Assembly: GCA_028871345.1 (NCBI GenBank)
Contig: JAGWNK010000006.1
Location: forward strand, 1 to 64,000
From: Alphaproteobacteria bacterium
GTDB lineage: Bacteria; Pseudomonadota; Alphaproteobacteria; Micropepsales; Micropepsaceae
Direction: 5' to 3'
Length of the DNA stretch: 64,000 nt
Of the stretch, positions 17,500 through 26,487 are shown piece by piece. Both the position numbers and the translations under genes were made by a program. How positions within the stretch are numbered: position 1 is the first letter of the stretch; each line of letters begins with the position of its first letter. Under the pieces are notes generated by a model. The model made no database searches, was not told where the DNA came from, and worked only from the letters and a program-made list of their open reading frames with translations.

Positions 17500-17978
17500 T
17501 TACCTGATGGCGCCTCGGGAACCGAATCCGTCTGCTTCTGCCGCCATGCCGCAAGCCGCGCCGCCAGAGCGGTGTCGGACAGGGCCAGGATGGAGGCAGC
17601 ATGGAGCGCCGCGTTCTTGGCGCCCGCTTCGCCGATCGCAAACGTGGCGACCGGCACGCCCCCGGGCATTTGCACGATGGACAGCAGGCTGTCGAGTCCT
17701 TTCAGCGCCTTGGACTCCACGGGAACTCCCAGCACCGGAAGCGTGGTCATGGCCGCCGTCATGCCCGGCAGGTGGGCCGCTCCGCCGGCGGCGGCGATGA
17801 TGACCTTCAGGCCGCGCTCGGCGGCCGTCTTCGCATACGTGATCAGGCGATCAGGCGTGCGATGGGCGGAGGTCACCTTGGCTTCGTAGGAAATTTCGAG
17901 CGTGTCGAGGATCGCCACCGCTGGCGCGAGGCACGGCCAGTCCGATTGGCTTCCCATGATGAGGCCCACGAGCGGCAT
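17496..17978 (-). CDS. purE: N5-CAIR mutase PurE
   Basis: Class I PurE converting N5-CAIR to CAIR. 160 aa with the diagnostic MGSQSDWP (substrate-binding Ser/Asp), SAHRTPDRL (catalytic His) and [11 protein letters not shown] loop. Followed by purK with an ATGA overlap, so both steps are encoded on one transcript. Confidence 0.97.
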   Translation of the reverse strand: MPLVGLIMGSQSDWPCLAPAVAILDTLEISYEAKVTSAHRTPDRLITYAKTAAERGLKVIIAAAGGAAHLPGMTAAMTTLPVLGVPVESKALKGLDSLLSIVQMPGGVPVATFAIGEAGAKNAALHAASILALSDTALAARLAAWRQKQTDSVPEAPSGK

Positions 17979-18161
17979 GTTTCACCTGTCACCACGCGCG
18001 AATCGATTCGCACGGAAGACGGCATTGTAAGGATGCGGAAACCCAAGAAAAGTGCACTTTTCATGGTCGCTCCGGGAACAGTGCTATAGTGTGACGGGTT
18101 GTTAATGAGGCGCCCATAGGCTGGGCAGGGGCCGATCTATGGGCCGAGGGATCAGAGGCGA

Positions 18162-18881
18162 ATGAAGGTCGAACGTACCGGCACGGTGCGTGGGACGCGT
18201 GCGGTGGGAGCTGCGGCCTATGCGCGCCAAGCCGAGGTTGTCGAGGCGGCCGAACGTCCGGCGGCGGGTGTGACGGCGAGCGTCCTGGGAATTCCGGAAG
18301 GCGAATTCACGCCGCGCGTGCGCGATGCGATCAAGACCTTGATGGGGGAGGTCGACAATCTCCGCCGCGAACTGCAGCAGACGCGGGACCGCTTGGAGGA
18401 AGTCGAGCGCACCGCCGACCAGGATCAGCTGCTGCCGCTTCTCAACCGCCGGGCCTTCGTGCGCGAGCTGACGCGCTACATCGCGTTCACCGGGCGCTAT
18501 GGCACACCCGCCACTCTCATCTATTTCGACCTGGACGGCTTCAAGCAGGTCAACGACACCTATGGCCATGCCGGCGGTGATGCCGTGCTGGCGCATTTCG
18601 CCGAGACATTGCTCAGCCACGTACGCGAAAGCGACGTCGTGGGCCGGCTCGGCGGCGACGAGTTCGGCGTGCTGCTGTCGCATGCCAACGAGGAGCAGGG
18701 GCTCAAGAAAGCCGATCAATTGGCCGAGAAGCTGCGGGCGCGGCCGACCGTGTGGAACGGCAAGTCGATCCCGACCGCCTTCTCCTACGGCGCCTTCGAG
18801 CTCAAGCCCGGCGACACCGCCGATATCGCCATGGCGCGGGCCGACGAGGCGATGTACGCCCACAAGCGCAATGGCCGCTGA
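18162..18881 (+). CDS. dgcB: Diguanylate cyclase, DgcB-like
   Basis: Makes cyclic di-GMP from GTP. 239 aa, soluble: a basic N-terminal region, a coiled coil (about residues 60-90, VDNLRRELQQTRDRLEEVER), then a complete GGDEF domain with GGDEF at 164-168 and the inhibitory-site motif RESD at 155-158, exactly five residues before it. The architecture and the coiled coil resemble Caulobacter DgcB, which drives surface attachment and feeds the c-di-GMP input of CckA and of CtrA proteolysis; this orthology is an inference. Divergent from purE. Confidence 0.85.
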   Translation: MKVERTGTVRGTRAVGAAAYARQAEVVEAAERPAAGVTASVLGIPEGEFTPRVRDAIKTLMGEVDNLRRELQQTRDRLEEVERTADQDQLLPLLNRRAFVRELTRYIAFTGRYGTPATLIYFDLDGFKQVNDTYGHAGGDAVLAHFAETLLSHVRESDVVGRLGGDEFGVLLSHANEEQGLKKADQLAEKLRARPTVWNGKSIPTAFSYGAFELKPGDTADIAMARADEAMYAHKRNGR

Positions 18882-18985
18882 GCCCTCGCGGCGCAGAAAT
18901 CGGACCACAAAACCGCAAAGAGCGTGAGGCGTGAGCAGCGTCACACGAACTTCTCGCTACCGGCTCGCGATTTCCGACTTCCAAT

Positions 18986-19195
18986 TCAGGCAATGATGTC
19001 CGGCAGAAGCTGATTCTGAATCTTGGCGATCTGATCCTTGAGCTGCAGCTTGCGCTTCTTGAGCCGCGTCAGTTGCAGCATGTCATGGGTCCCGATCAGG
19101 GCGTGGATCGCCGTGTCCAGGTCGCGATGCTCCTGGGTCAGTTCCGCGAGCTTGGCGCGTAACGCGACTTCGTCAGGGGCCGTGACTTCAGTCAT
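18986..19195 (-). CDS. YdcH/DUF465 family small coiled-coil protein
   Basis: 69 aa from ATG 19195. DUF465 pattern: LAELTQEHRDLDTAIHAL followed by LTRLKKRKLQLKDQIAKIQ, two antiparallel helices. Function unknown. Its start overlaps the ubiX stop by 8 bases, so it is probably translated from the ubiX message. A longer frame to 19252 would overlap ubiX and has no family support. Confidence 0.8.
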   Translation of the reverse strand: MTEVTAPDEVALRAKLAELTQEHRDLDTAIHALIGTHDMLQLTRLKKRKLQLKDQIAKIQNQLLPDIIA

Positions 19196-19802
19196 GCGAC
19201 GCCTTCTTGGAACGGGCCGGGCCGTTCCAGCGCTTGGCCTTCGGCCAATCATAACCGAAACAGTCGAGCATGCGCCCTACGAAATGATCGACCATGTCCT
19301 CCAAGCTCTTGGGGGAGGCGTAGAAGGCGGGCACCGGAGGCAGGATGACGGCGCCCATTTCCACGAGTGCGGTCATGGTGCGCAGATGGCCGAGATGCAG
19401 GGGGGTTTCGCGCACGGCCAGCACGAGGGGCCGGCGCTCCTTCAGGGTGACGTCGGCCGCCCGGGTCAGTAGCGTGGAGGTCACCCCGGTGGCGATTTCG
19501 CTCATGCTGCGGATGGAGCAGGGCGCCACGATCATGCCCCGGGTCCGGAAGCTGCCCGAGGCGATGGGCGCGGCGACGTCCCCGGCGGCGTAAACGGCGT
19601 TCGCCCGCGCGGCAACGGCCTTGGCTGTCAACCCCGTTTCCAGGCGGATGGTCTGCTGGGCGGCCTTGCTGACCACGAGATGCGACTCGATACCAAGCTC
19701 CGCCATGGCCTCCAGAAGGCGGATGCCGAAGGCCACGCCCGAGGCCCCCGAGATGCCCACCACCAGCCGGTCAGCCCATGATCCTGTTGGATTTTTCCCC
19801 AT
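19188..19802 (-). CDS. ubiX: Flavin prenyltransferase UbiX
   Basis: Makes prenylated FMN, the cofactor of the decarboxylase UbiD in ubiquinone synthesis. 204 aa with VVGISGASGVAFGIRLLEA (FMN-binding N-terminus), APCSIRSMSEIATGVTSTLLTRAADV and the ERRPLVLAVRETPLHLGHLR segment of the active site. Forms a two-gene unit with the DUF465 gene downstream. Confidence 0.95.
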   Translation of the reverse strand: MGKNPTGSWADRLVVGISGASGVAFGIRLLEAMAELGIESHLVVSKAAQQTIRLETGLTAKAVAARANAVYAAGDVAAPIASGSFRTRGMIVAPCSIRSMSEIATGVTSTLLTRAADVTLKERRPLVLAVRETPLHLGHLRTMTALVEMGAVILPPVPAFYASPKSLEDMVDHFVGRMLDCFGYDWPKAKRWNGPARSKKASHD

Positions 19803-19904
19803 CGTCGCTCCTTTACAGGTCGGAAGGCATTGACGGAAGAGCCCCGTGACAGGGCCTGCCGATGGTGCTCTAATCTTACCAGCCTAAGAAAACGAGGTGC
19901 ATGA

Positions 19905-20078
19905 ATGGCACTGCAAGGGCATATCCACGAGCTTTCCGAAAAGCATAAGAAACTGGAAGAACTCATCGAAGATGAGATGGCCCACCCCGATTGGAACGAG
20001 TACCGGGTCGCGGCCCTGAAAAAGCAAAAACTCCGAATTAAGGACGAACTGGAACGGCTGCGAGGCAGCATCCACTGA
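19905..20078 (+). CDS. Second YdcH/DUF465 family small protein
   Basis: 57 aa, found by reading the sequence. It begins MALQGHIHELSEKHKKLEEL and ends ALKKQKLRIKDELERLRGSIH, the usual DUF465 two-helix layout. A GAGGTG ribosome site lies 5 bases before an ATG at 19901 that is out of frame; the family start is the ATG at 19905. It points away from ubiX, whose own transcript also ends in a DUF465 gene. Confidence 0.82.
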   Translation: MALQGHIHELSEKHKKLEELIEDEMAHPDWNEYRVAALKKQKLRIKDELERLRGSIH

Positions 20079-20133
20079 TCCTTCCGCAAGTTCCTTGACG
20101 AGGCGCCGGCCTGCGGTTTCGCGCCCAGGCTTG

Positions 20134-21381
20134 CTATTCGGCTGACTGCGGCTCGGCCGCTCTGGCCGGCGCCGTCCCCGGCTTGACCAGCGTGAAGACG
20201 ACCGCGGCGAGAACCAGGCACAAGCTGGCTGCGGCAAAAGACGCGCCCGGGAAGTAGAACGGGGCGTGCGGGCCGGTAAACAGCGCAAACAAGTAGGACA
20301 TCAGCACCGGCGCCCCCACGGACGTCAGGCTGGCGATGCTGGCGATGGCCCCTTGCAGCTCGCCCTGCTCGGTGGGGCCGACCTCCGTCGACATGATCGT
20401 GTTGAGGGCGGGCATCACGAAGGCGGTGAGCGCGCCCACGACCATCCAGGCATAAAGCATCCAGGGCTGGCTCGCGGTGGCATAGCCGACCGTGGCCAGC
20501 GCACCGGCGGAGAAGCCGATATAGACGGCGCGTCTTTCGCCCAGCCGCGGCACCAGACGGGGCAAGGTGCCGAAGGCTATCGCCGTGATCAACCCGACGG
20601 CCATCAGGGAGTAGCTCACCTCGGCGACGGTCCAGTGGAACTTCAGCATGGTGTAGTAGGTCCACGTCGACGGGCTCGAATCGTGCGCCAAGCGCGCCAG
20701 CACGACGACACCGCAGAGCGGCAGCACGACCGGGAAGCGTCTGAGCGCCATCAGTGCGCCGAGCGGATTGGCGCGCCACCACTCGAACTTGCGGCGATGT
20801 TCCGGCGCATGGGATTCCTTCAACACCAGGAAGCCGTAAAGCGCATTGCAGAAGGCCAGGCCCGCCGAAACGAAGAACGGCAAGTGCTCGTCGTACTGCC
20901 CGAGGAGGCCGCCGATCGCGGGACCGATGATGAAGCCGAGGCCGAAGGCGGCGCCGATCAGGCCGAAGCTTGCGGCGCGCTTCTCGGGCGGCGTCACGTC
21001 GGCGATATAGGCGTTTGCGGTGGTGTAGCTCGCCCCCGCCATGCCCGATAACGCGCGCGCCACGAAGAGCCAGACCATCGTTCGGGCCAGTCCCGTGATC
21101 GTGTAGTCGATGCCGATGGCGACGAGGGAGAGGATGAGGACGGGACGCCGTCCGATGCGATCGCTCAGATTGCCGATGGCGGGGGCACAGAGGAATTGCA
21201 TTCCGGCATAGGTGAACAGCATCCAGCCGCCATAGCGCGCCGCGTCGCTCAGTCCGACATGGGCGATGCCGGCGATCAACTTCGGCACGATCGGGATGAC
21301 GATCCCGAGCCCGATGACGTCGATGAGAACGGTGATGAAGATGAAGACGAGCGCGTGTCGGCCCGCGCGTGATTCTGGCAT
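20134..21381 (-). CDS. Tetracycline-resistance-like MFS efflux transporter
   Basis: 415 aa, twelve predicted membrane helices. The MFS motif A between helices 2 and 3 reads [15 protein letters not shown], and the [21 protein letters not shown] start plus [17 protein letters not shown] place it with the TetA-like (TCR/Tet) group of proton antiporters. Many chromosomal members do not give resistance, so the substrate is open. Isolated gene, convergent with the DUF465 gene. Confidence 0.85.
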   Translation of the reverse strand: MPESRAGRHALVFIFITVLIDVIGLGIVIPIVPKLIAGIAHVGLSDAARYGGWMLFTYAGMQFLCAPAIGNLSDRIGRRPVLILSLVAIGIDYTITGLARTMVWLFVARALSGMAGASYTTANAYIADVTPPEKRAASFGLIGAAFGLGFIIGPAIGGLLGQYDEHLPFFVSAGLAFCNALYGFLVLKESHAPEHRRKFEWWRANPLGALMALRRFPVVLPLCGVVVLARLAHDSSPSTWTYYTMLKFHWTVAEVSYSLMAVGLITAIAFGTLPRLVPRLGERRAVYIGFSAGALATVGYATASQPWMLYAWMVVGALTAFVMPALNTIMSTEVGPTEQGELQGAIASIASLTSVGAPVLMSYLFALFTGPHAPFYFPGASFAAASLCLVLAAVVFTLVKPGTAPARAAEPQSAE

Positions 21382-21503
21382 GAACGGTCCCTGATCGCCC
21401 CCGGAAAGGCGGCAAGCTGGCAGACGTCTGCTCCCGGCGCAATGGGGGTATTCCGCAAGCCCGGCGCCGCACCGTCGCAGGAGCGCTTATCAGCTTGTAC
21501 TTC

Positions 21504-23339
21504 TTACTCTTCCGCCTTGGCCATCTCGCGCAGCTTGAATTTCTGGATCTTGCCGGTCGACGTCTTGGGCAGCTCGATGAACCTGATCCGGCTCGGGCAT
21601 TTGTAATGCGCCAGCAGATTGCGGCAATGCGCGATGAGCTTCTCGCCGGTGACGTCGGAGTGCCCCGGGCTCAGCTCGACGAAGGCGCAGGGCGTTTCGC
21701 CCCATTTGGCATCCGGCCTGGCCACCACCGCCGCAAACATCACGGCCGGATGCTTCATCAGGGCATCCTCCACCTCGATCGATGAGATGTTCTCGCCGCC
21801 GGAGATGATGATGTCCTTGGAGCGGTCCCTGAGCTGGATGTAGCCGTCGGGATGCAGCACGCCGAGATCGCCGGAATGGAACCAGCCGCCGGCGAAGGCC
21901 GCGCGGGTGGCCTTGGGGTTCTTGAGATAGCCCTTCATCACGATGTTGCCGCGGAACATGACCTCGCCCAGCGTCTCGGCATCGGCGGGCACGGGCTCCA
22001 TGGTCTGCGGGTCGATCACCGACAGGGATTCCAGCGCCGGATAGCGCACGCCCTGGCGCACGCGCAGCTGGCCGCGCTCGGCCTCGCTCAGACCGTTCCA
22101 CTCCTCGTGCCACTCGTTGAGCGCCGCGGGACCGTAAGTCTCGGTGAGCCCATAGGCATGCGTCAGCGCGAATCCCGCCTTCAGCATCGCCATCACCGTC
22201 GCTTGCGGCGGCGGCGCGGCGGCGTGCGTGAAATGGACGGTCTGCGAAAACGGCCGTCGCTCCTCGGGCGCCGCGCCGAGCAGTGTCGACATGACGATCG
22301 GTGCGCCGCACAGATGCGTGACCTTGTGGTCCGCGATGGCGTCGTACATCGCCTTGGCGCGCACCGCGCGCAGGCAGACATGGGTGCCTGCCGCCATGGC
22401 CAGCGACCAGGTGAAGCACCAGCCGTTGCAGTGGAACATCGGCAGGGTCCAGAGATAAACCGGATGGCGGTCCATGCCGTTGGCGATGGTGTTGGCATAG
22501 CACATCAAGGCGGCGCCGCGGTGATGGTAGACCACGCCCTTGGGATCGCCGGTGGTCCCCGAAGTATAGCTGAGCGAGATCGCCTCCCATTCGTCCGCCG
22601 GCGGCGACCAGGAGAATTCCGGATCGCCTGCCGCGAGGAATGCTTCGTAGTCGAGGCTGCCGAGCCTCTCGCCTGTTTGCGGAAATTCGGGATCATCGTA
22701 ATCGACGACCGTGAGGCGATGCTTGACGAGCTTCAAGGCCTGGCGCGCCGTGGCGGCGAACTCGCGATCGACGATCAGCAACTTGGCCCCGCCGTGATCC
22801 AGCATGAAGGCGATGGCGGCGGCGTCCAGGCGGATGTTGAGCGCGTTGAGCACGGCCCCGACCATCGGCACGCCGTAATGGGCCTCCAGCATCGGTGGCG
22901 TATTGCTCAGCAGGACGGCCACGGTATCGCCTCTGCGCACGCCGGCGCGCGACAGCGCGGAGGCCAGGCGCCGCGCGCGGTCATAGAAGGCCGCGTAGCT
23001 CAGGCGCATGCGGCCGTGGATGATGGCGGTGTGATCCGGGTAGGTGCGCGCCGCCCGCTCCAGAAAGGTGATCGGCGTCAGCGGCTGGAAATTGGCGGCG
23101 TTACGCTCGAGCCCCGCTTCGTAAGGGTGTCCAAGCGTCGACCCTTTGAGGTGCGGCGTGGGGCGCCCGCGGTCGCCGGCGCGATGTGCGAGCGACTTGC
23201 GGGGGCGGGGGCGAAGCACGACCTTGGCCGGAGGCGCCTTCTTCTTCGCGGACTTGGGCTGTCCTTTTGCTGCGGGCTTCTTAGCGCCCCGACGAACCGT
23301 CCTGCCTTTGGCCGGACCTTTGCGTGATTTCTTCGCCAT
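21504..23339 (-). CDS. Acyl-CoA synthetase (AMP-forming) with basic N-terminal extension
   Basis: 611 aa. The adenylate-forming core has the P-loop YTSGTTGDPKGV (about 245-256), YGLTETYGPA, WFHSGDLGVLHPDGYI and the C-terminal catalytic Lys in TSTGKIQKFKLRE. Closest in appearance to medium/long-chain ligases of the FadD/DmdB group. The first ~55 residues are unusual: a Lys/Ala/Pro/Arg run (KKSRKGPAKGRTVRRGAKK and similar) like histone H1 tails, not part of the family. The ATG at 23339 is the natural start; a later start would still retain part of the tail. Confidence 0.85.
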   Translation of the reverse strand: MAKKSRKGPAKGRTVRRGAKKPAAKGQPKSAKKKAPPAKVVLRPRPRKSLAHRAGDRGRPTPHLKGSTLGHPYEAGLERNAANFQPLTPITFLERAARTYPDHTAIIHGRMRLSYAAFYDRARRLASALSRAGVRRGDTVAVLLSNTPPMLEAHYGVPMVGAVLNALNIRLDAAAIAFMLDHGGAKLLIVDREFAATARQALKLVKHRLTVVDYDDPEFPQTGERLGSLDYEAFLAAGDPEFSWSPPADEWEAISLSYTSGTTGDPKGVVYHHRGAALMCYANTIANGMDRHPVYLWTLPMFHCNGWCFTWSLAMAAGTHVCLRAVRAKAMYDAIADHKVTHLCGAPIVMSTLLGAAPEERRPFSQTVHFTHAAAPPPQATVMAMLKAGFALTHAYGLTETYGPAALNEWHEEWNGLSEAERGQLRVRQGVRYPALESLSVIDPQTMEPVPADAETLGEVMFRGNIVMKGYLKNPKATRAAFAGGWFHSGDLGVLHPDGYIQLRDRSKDIIISGGENISSIEVEDALMKHPAVMFAAVVARPDAKWGETPCAFVELSPGHSDVTGEKLIAHCRNLLAHYKCPSRIRFIELPKTSTGKIQKFKLREMAKAEE

Positions 23340-23456
23340 GGGCGCTCCCCAGAAACCATTTTGGGCGGGAACCTAGGAGCCTGCCGAAGTTACGGCAAGG
23401 CGCATGGACGCCCGCCGTCCCGGTTGCTAGGAAGGGCGCCCGGGAACGTGGAGCCC

Positions 23457-24074
23457 ATGACCGATCAAACCGCTTCGCCTGCGCGCGGCCTTCGCGCGCT
23501 GTACGGCTGGATGCTCCGCAACGCGCAGGGCAAGCACGCCTGGGCGGCGCTCGCCTGCTTTGCCTTCGCGGAAGCTTCGTTCTTCCCGATCCCGCCGGAC
23601 GTGATGCTGCTGCCCATGATGCTGGCGGACCGCAAGCGTGCCTTCAGGATGGCGGCGTGGTGCACGCTGTGGAGCGTGATCGGGGGCATGCTGGGCTATG
23701 CCATCGGCGCCTTCTTCTGGGATACCGCGGGGCTGTGGATCATCCACATGCTGCACGTCCCGGTGGCCAAGGTCGAAGCGCTGCGCGCCGAGTACACGCG
23801 CAACGCGGCCTGGATCATCGTTCAGGGATTGACGCCCGTCCCCTACAAGCTGGTGACGATCTCCTCGGGACTGGCGGGCGTGCCGTTCGCGGTCTTCATG
23901 TTGTTCTCGGCGATCACCCGCACCCTGCGCTTCGTGGTGCTGGAGGGCCTTCTGGTCTACTGGTTCGGCGCCCAGGCCAAGGCCATCCTCGACAAGTACA
24001 TGGAAGCGGCGCTGATCATCTTCCTCATCGCGGTCGTGCTGGGGGTGGTGCTCGTCGCCTTCGTCCTCAAGTAG
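23457..24074 (+). CDS. VTT/DedA-like (YqaA) membrane protein
   Basis: 205 aa from ATG 23457; the longer frame from 23361 adds no hydrophobic segment. Contains FAFAEASFFPIPPDVMLLPM, the re-entrant loop with prolines typical of the YqaA/DedA superfamily, and GLTPVPYKLVTISSGLAGVPF, the second re-entrant loop. The superfamily includes lipid scramblases and undecaprenyl-phosphate or PE flippases; the substrate here is unknown. 57 bases upstream of an MFS gene on the same strand. Confidence 0.82.
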   Translation: MTDQTASPARGLRALYGWMLRNAQGKHAWAALACFAFAEASFFPIPPDVMLLPMMLADRKRAFRMAAWCTLWSVIGGMLGYAIGAFFWDTAGLWIIHMLHVPVAKVEALRAEYTRNAAWIIVQGLTPVPYKLVTISSGLAGVPFAVFMLFSAITRTLRFVVLEGLLVYWFGAQAKAILDKYMEAALIIFLIAVVLGVVLVAFVLK

Positions 24075-24131
24075 AGGCTGCCATGTGTTTTGCGCAGGTT
24101 TCGGGTCACGAAAGCGCCGCAACCCCGGGCG

Positions 24132-25379
24132 ATGGATGAGCCCATGTTCCCGCAGCTCGCCTCCATCGCCGCGATCCTTTCCACCACGCTGATCCTGCTG
24201 GTCGGCAACGGCCTGCTGAACACGCTGATTCCCGTGCGCGCGCACCTGGAAGGCTTTTCGACGCTCGCCATCGGGGTCATCGGATCGGCCTATTTTGCAG
24301 GCTTCCTGCTCGGCTGCTTTACCGGACCGCGCTGGCTGTCGCGGGTCGGCCACATCCGCACCTTCACGGTATCGGCGGGGCTGGCCGCCGCGGCCACGCT
24401 GCTGATGTCGATCGGGGTCAGCGAACTTTCATGGATCGCCATGCGGGCGTTGTTCGGCTTCGCCGGCGCCAACATGTACATGGCGCTCGAAAGCTGGCTC
24501 AACGACCGCGCCACCAACGCCACGCGCGGGCACATCTTCACCTCCTATATGAGCGTGAACTTCGCGGGACTGCTCATCGGCCAGCTTCTGTTCGCCACTT
24601 CGCGGCCGGAGAGCTTCGTGCTCTTCACCCTGGCCACCGTGTTCTATGTCCTGTGCCTGATCCCGGTGGGACTCACCGACTTGAAGCAGCCCGCAGCCGC
24701 GCCGGTGCCGAAGCTGCGTCCCTTGCGCCTCTACCGCATCTCGCCGGTCGGCGTGGCCGGCTGCATCGCCGTGGGTCTGGCCAACAACGCGGTGTGGACG
24801 CTGGCGCCCGTCTATGCCCAGAGCCGCGGGCTGTCGAGCGGCTGGATCGCGCTTTTCATGTGCGCCTTCACGGTGGGCGGCACGCTGGTGCAGGTGCCCG
24901 TCGGGCGGCTCTCCGACCGCCTCGACCGACGCTGGGTGATCGCGGCGGTCTGTGCGCTCGCCGCCGCGGCGGGCGTCACCATCGCCCTGGTCGCCAATTC
25001 CTCGCGCGGCTGGATGCTCGGATCGTTCGGATTGTTCGGCGTCCTGATGCTGCCGCTCTACGGGCTCAGCGTGGCCCACGCCAACGACCGCATCCCGCGC
25101 GAAGCGTTCGTCGAATCCTCGGCGACGCTGCTTCTCATCAACTCGATCGCTTCGGTCGTGGGCCCGACGCTGGGGGCGGGCATCATGGACGCCTTCGGCG
25201 CCCACGCCCTTTTCCTGTTCACGGCCGGCGTGCACACCGTCATGACCGTGTTCACGGTGTGGCGGCTGCGCCTGCGCCGGGCGCCCGACGAGTATCGCGA
25301 GAAGTTCGAGCCGCTGCCCGCGCAGTCGTCGCCGACGGCGCTCGAACTCGATCCGCGCGGCGAGCAGAGGGCGGCTTAG
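24132..25379 (+). CDS. MFS transporter, YcaD/UMF1-like group
   Basis: About 415 aa from ATG 24132 (alternatives 24090 and 24144). Twelve helices; GFAGANMYMALESWLNDRAT is the signature of the YcaD-type MFS group, and PVGRLSDRLDRRWVI is the second-half motif A. No substrate can be deduced. The stop TAG (25377-25379) is the first three bases of the inserted inverted-repeat element, so the last residues (GEQRAA) may not be the ancestral C-terminus. Confidence 0.82.
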   Translation: MDEPMFPQLASIAAILSTTLILLVGNGLLNTLIPVRAHLEGFSTLAIGVIGSAYFAGFLLGCFTGPRWLSRVGHIRTFTVSAGLAAAATLLMSIGVSELSWIAMRALFGFAGANMYMALESWLNDRATNATRGHIFTSYMSVNFAGLLIGQLLFATSRPESFVLFTLATVFYVLCLIPVGLTDLKQPAAAPVPKLRPLRLYRISPVGVAGCIAVGLANNAVWTLAPVYAQSRGLSSGWIALFMCAFTVGGTLVQVPVGRLSDRLDRRWVIAAVCALAAAAGVTIALVANSSRGWMLGSFGLFGVLMLPLYGLSVAHANDRIPREAFVESSATLLLINSIASVVGPTLGAGIMDAFGAHALFLFTAGVHTVMTVFTVWRLRLRRAPDEYREKFEPLPAQSSPTALELDPRGEQRAA

Positions 25380-25648
25380 AGCATGATCTTTTAGGGTGGA
25401 ATCGTCTGCGTTGGGCGCAGGCGAGGCGATCCGCCAGGAGCCGCGCGAAGAGCGTATCGGGCAATACGGTCGAGCGCGGCGACGCCGCGGGCGCCCGCCT
25501 GCGCCCAACCCGCAGGGCCGGGGGATTTTGCATCGTGAGTTCGTCGAAGAGCTCGCCCGTAGTCCCCGCTACGCGCTTCGCCCTTCTCCTGCTCACGCCG
25601 CAAAATCCCCACGGCGCAGCCGGTTCCACCCTAAAAGATCATGCTCTA
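25377..25648. repeat. 272-bp terminal-inverted-repeat element (copy 2, complete)
   Basis: Perfect 25-bp inverted repeats form the ends (25377-25401 and 25624-25648, outer ends TAGAGCATGATC and GATCATGCTCTA). Inside are two further long hairpins: 25406-25423 with 25496-25515, and GGGGATTTTGC (25521-25531) with GCAAAATCCCC (25600-25610). The whole element can fold as a stem with two arms. It has no transposase and a second copy ends at base 107. The outer bases resemble the GAGCATGATC palindromes common in Rhizobiales genomes. Confidence 0.9.
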
Positions 25649-25666
25649 GGCCCGCAATGTGCGCCG

Positions 25667-26071
25667 TCAGCGCGAATCGAGGGTCACCGCGCGATGAAGC
25701 GGAGCGTGATGCTTCTCGTCATGCACGAACAAGAGCGTGATCTTCGGAGCCGCCGCGGCGAAGGCATCGATCAACGCCTGGAGATCCCCCAGCGCGATGG
25801 GCTTGCCGCCCGCCGAAACGACTTTCCAATCGATCACGCCTTCCTGCGTGACCCGATCACAGTTGGCGGAGTGGCCTTCGCAGCCGACCAGCAGGACATA
25901 GGAATCGGTGCGATGGAGGCGCAGGTCCCGGCTGTAATGCTGCACACGATGCTCGAACGCCAGTCCGCCGAGCGTCGTGTGACGCGGCCCGATGTAGTCG
26001 TCCGCGGGCGGCGGCAGATCGGCGACGGCGGCAACGGAAAAGATGGCGAGTGCGGACAGAGCGGCGCGCAT
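25667..26071 (-). CDS. Small secreted protein, paralogue A
   Basis: 134 aa from ATG 26071, with a signal peptide (MRAALSALAIFSVAAVA). The mature domain reads LGGLAFEHRVQHY, then LLVGCEGHSANCDRV with two cysteines likely disulfide-bonded, EGVIDWKVV, and a closing LQALIDAFAAAAPKITLLFV. It is clearly related in order and motifs to the protein at 26356-26880. I recognise no named family. Divergent from a small membrane protein that starts 60 bases away. Confidence 0.65.
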   Translation of the reverse strand: MRAALSALAIFSVAAVADLPPPADDYIGPRHTTLGGLAFEHRVQHYSRDLRLHRTDSYVLLVGCEGHSANCDRVTQEGVIDWKVVSAGGKPIALGDLQALIDAFAAAAPKITLLFVHDEKHHAPLHRAVTLDSR

Positions 26072-26130
26072 GCTGCTATCCTCTCGGCGCGGTGTCGGAT
26101 TACATTCTACGCCGCATTCGGGGGAGGGCC

Positions 26131-26487
26131 ATGCCGGAAGTGGAGGCGCTGGCGATCTCGGCCGCGGTCGAAGCCCCGCTGGCCTTCGCCATCGTGTACC
26201 TCGCAAAATGGCGCTGTCGCGGGCCGTGGCACGTGGCGCTGGCGTCGGCGGTCGCCACTGCCGTCACCCATCCTCAGTTGTGGGAGGCGGCCTTCTGGGC
26301 CTATCCGCGCTTCGGCGTGTGGCCCAGCCTCGTGGCCCTGGAAACCCTCGTCGTCCTAGTGGAAGGGCTGCTCATCGCCTGGATGGCAATGCTCGCAATG
26401 CCGCGAGCGATGCTCGTGTCCCTTGGGTGCAACACCGCCTCCTGCCTGGTCGGCCTTTGGTTCTGGTTCGCGGGCGGCAACGGCTAG
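26131..26487 (+). CDS. Small integral membrane protein
   Basis: 118 aa from the ATG at 26131 with four hydrophobic helices. Features such as ATAVTHPQLWEAAFW, ALETLVVLVEGLLIAW and RAMLVSLGCNTASCLVG resemble a widespread uncharacterised alphaproteobacterial membrane family. The last 132 bases overlap, on the opposite strand, the 3' end of secreted paralogue B. Confidence 0.6.
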   Translation: MPEVEALAISAAVEAPLAFAIVYLAKWRCRGPWHVALASAVATAVTHPQLWEAAFWAYPRFGVWPSLVALETLVVLVEGLLIAWMAMLAMPRAMLVSLGCNTASCLVGLWFWFAGGNG

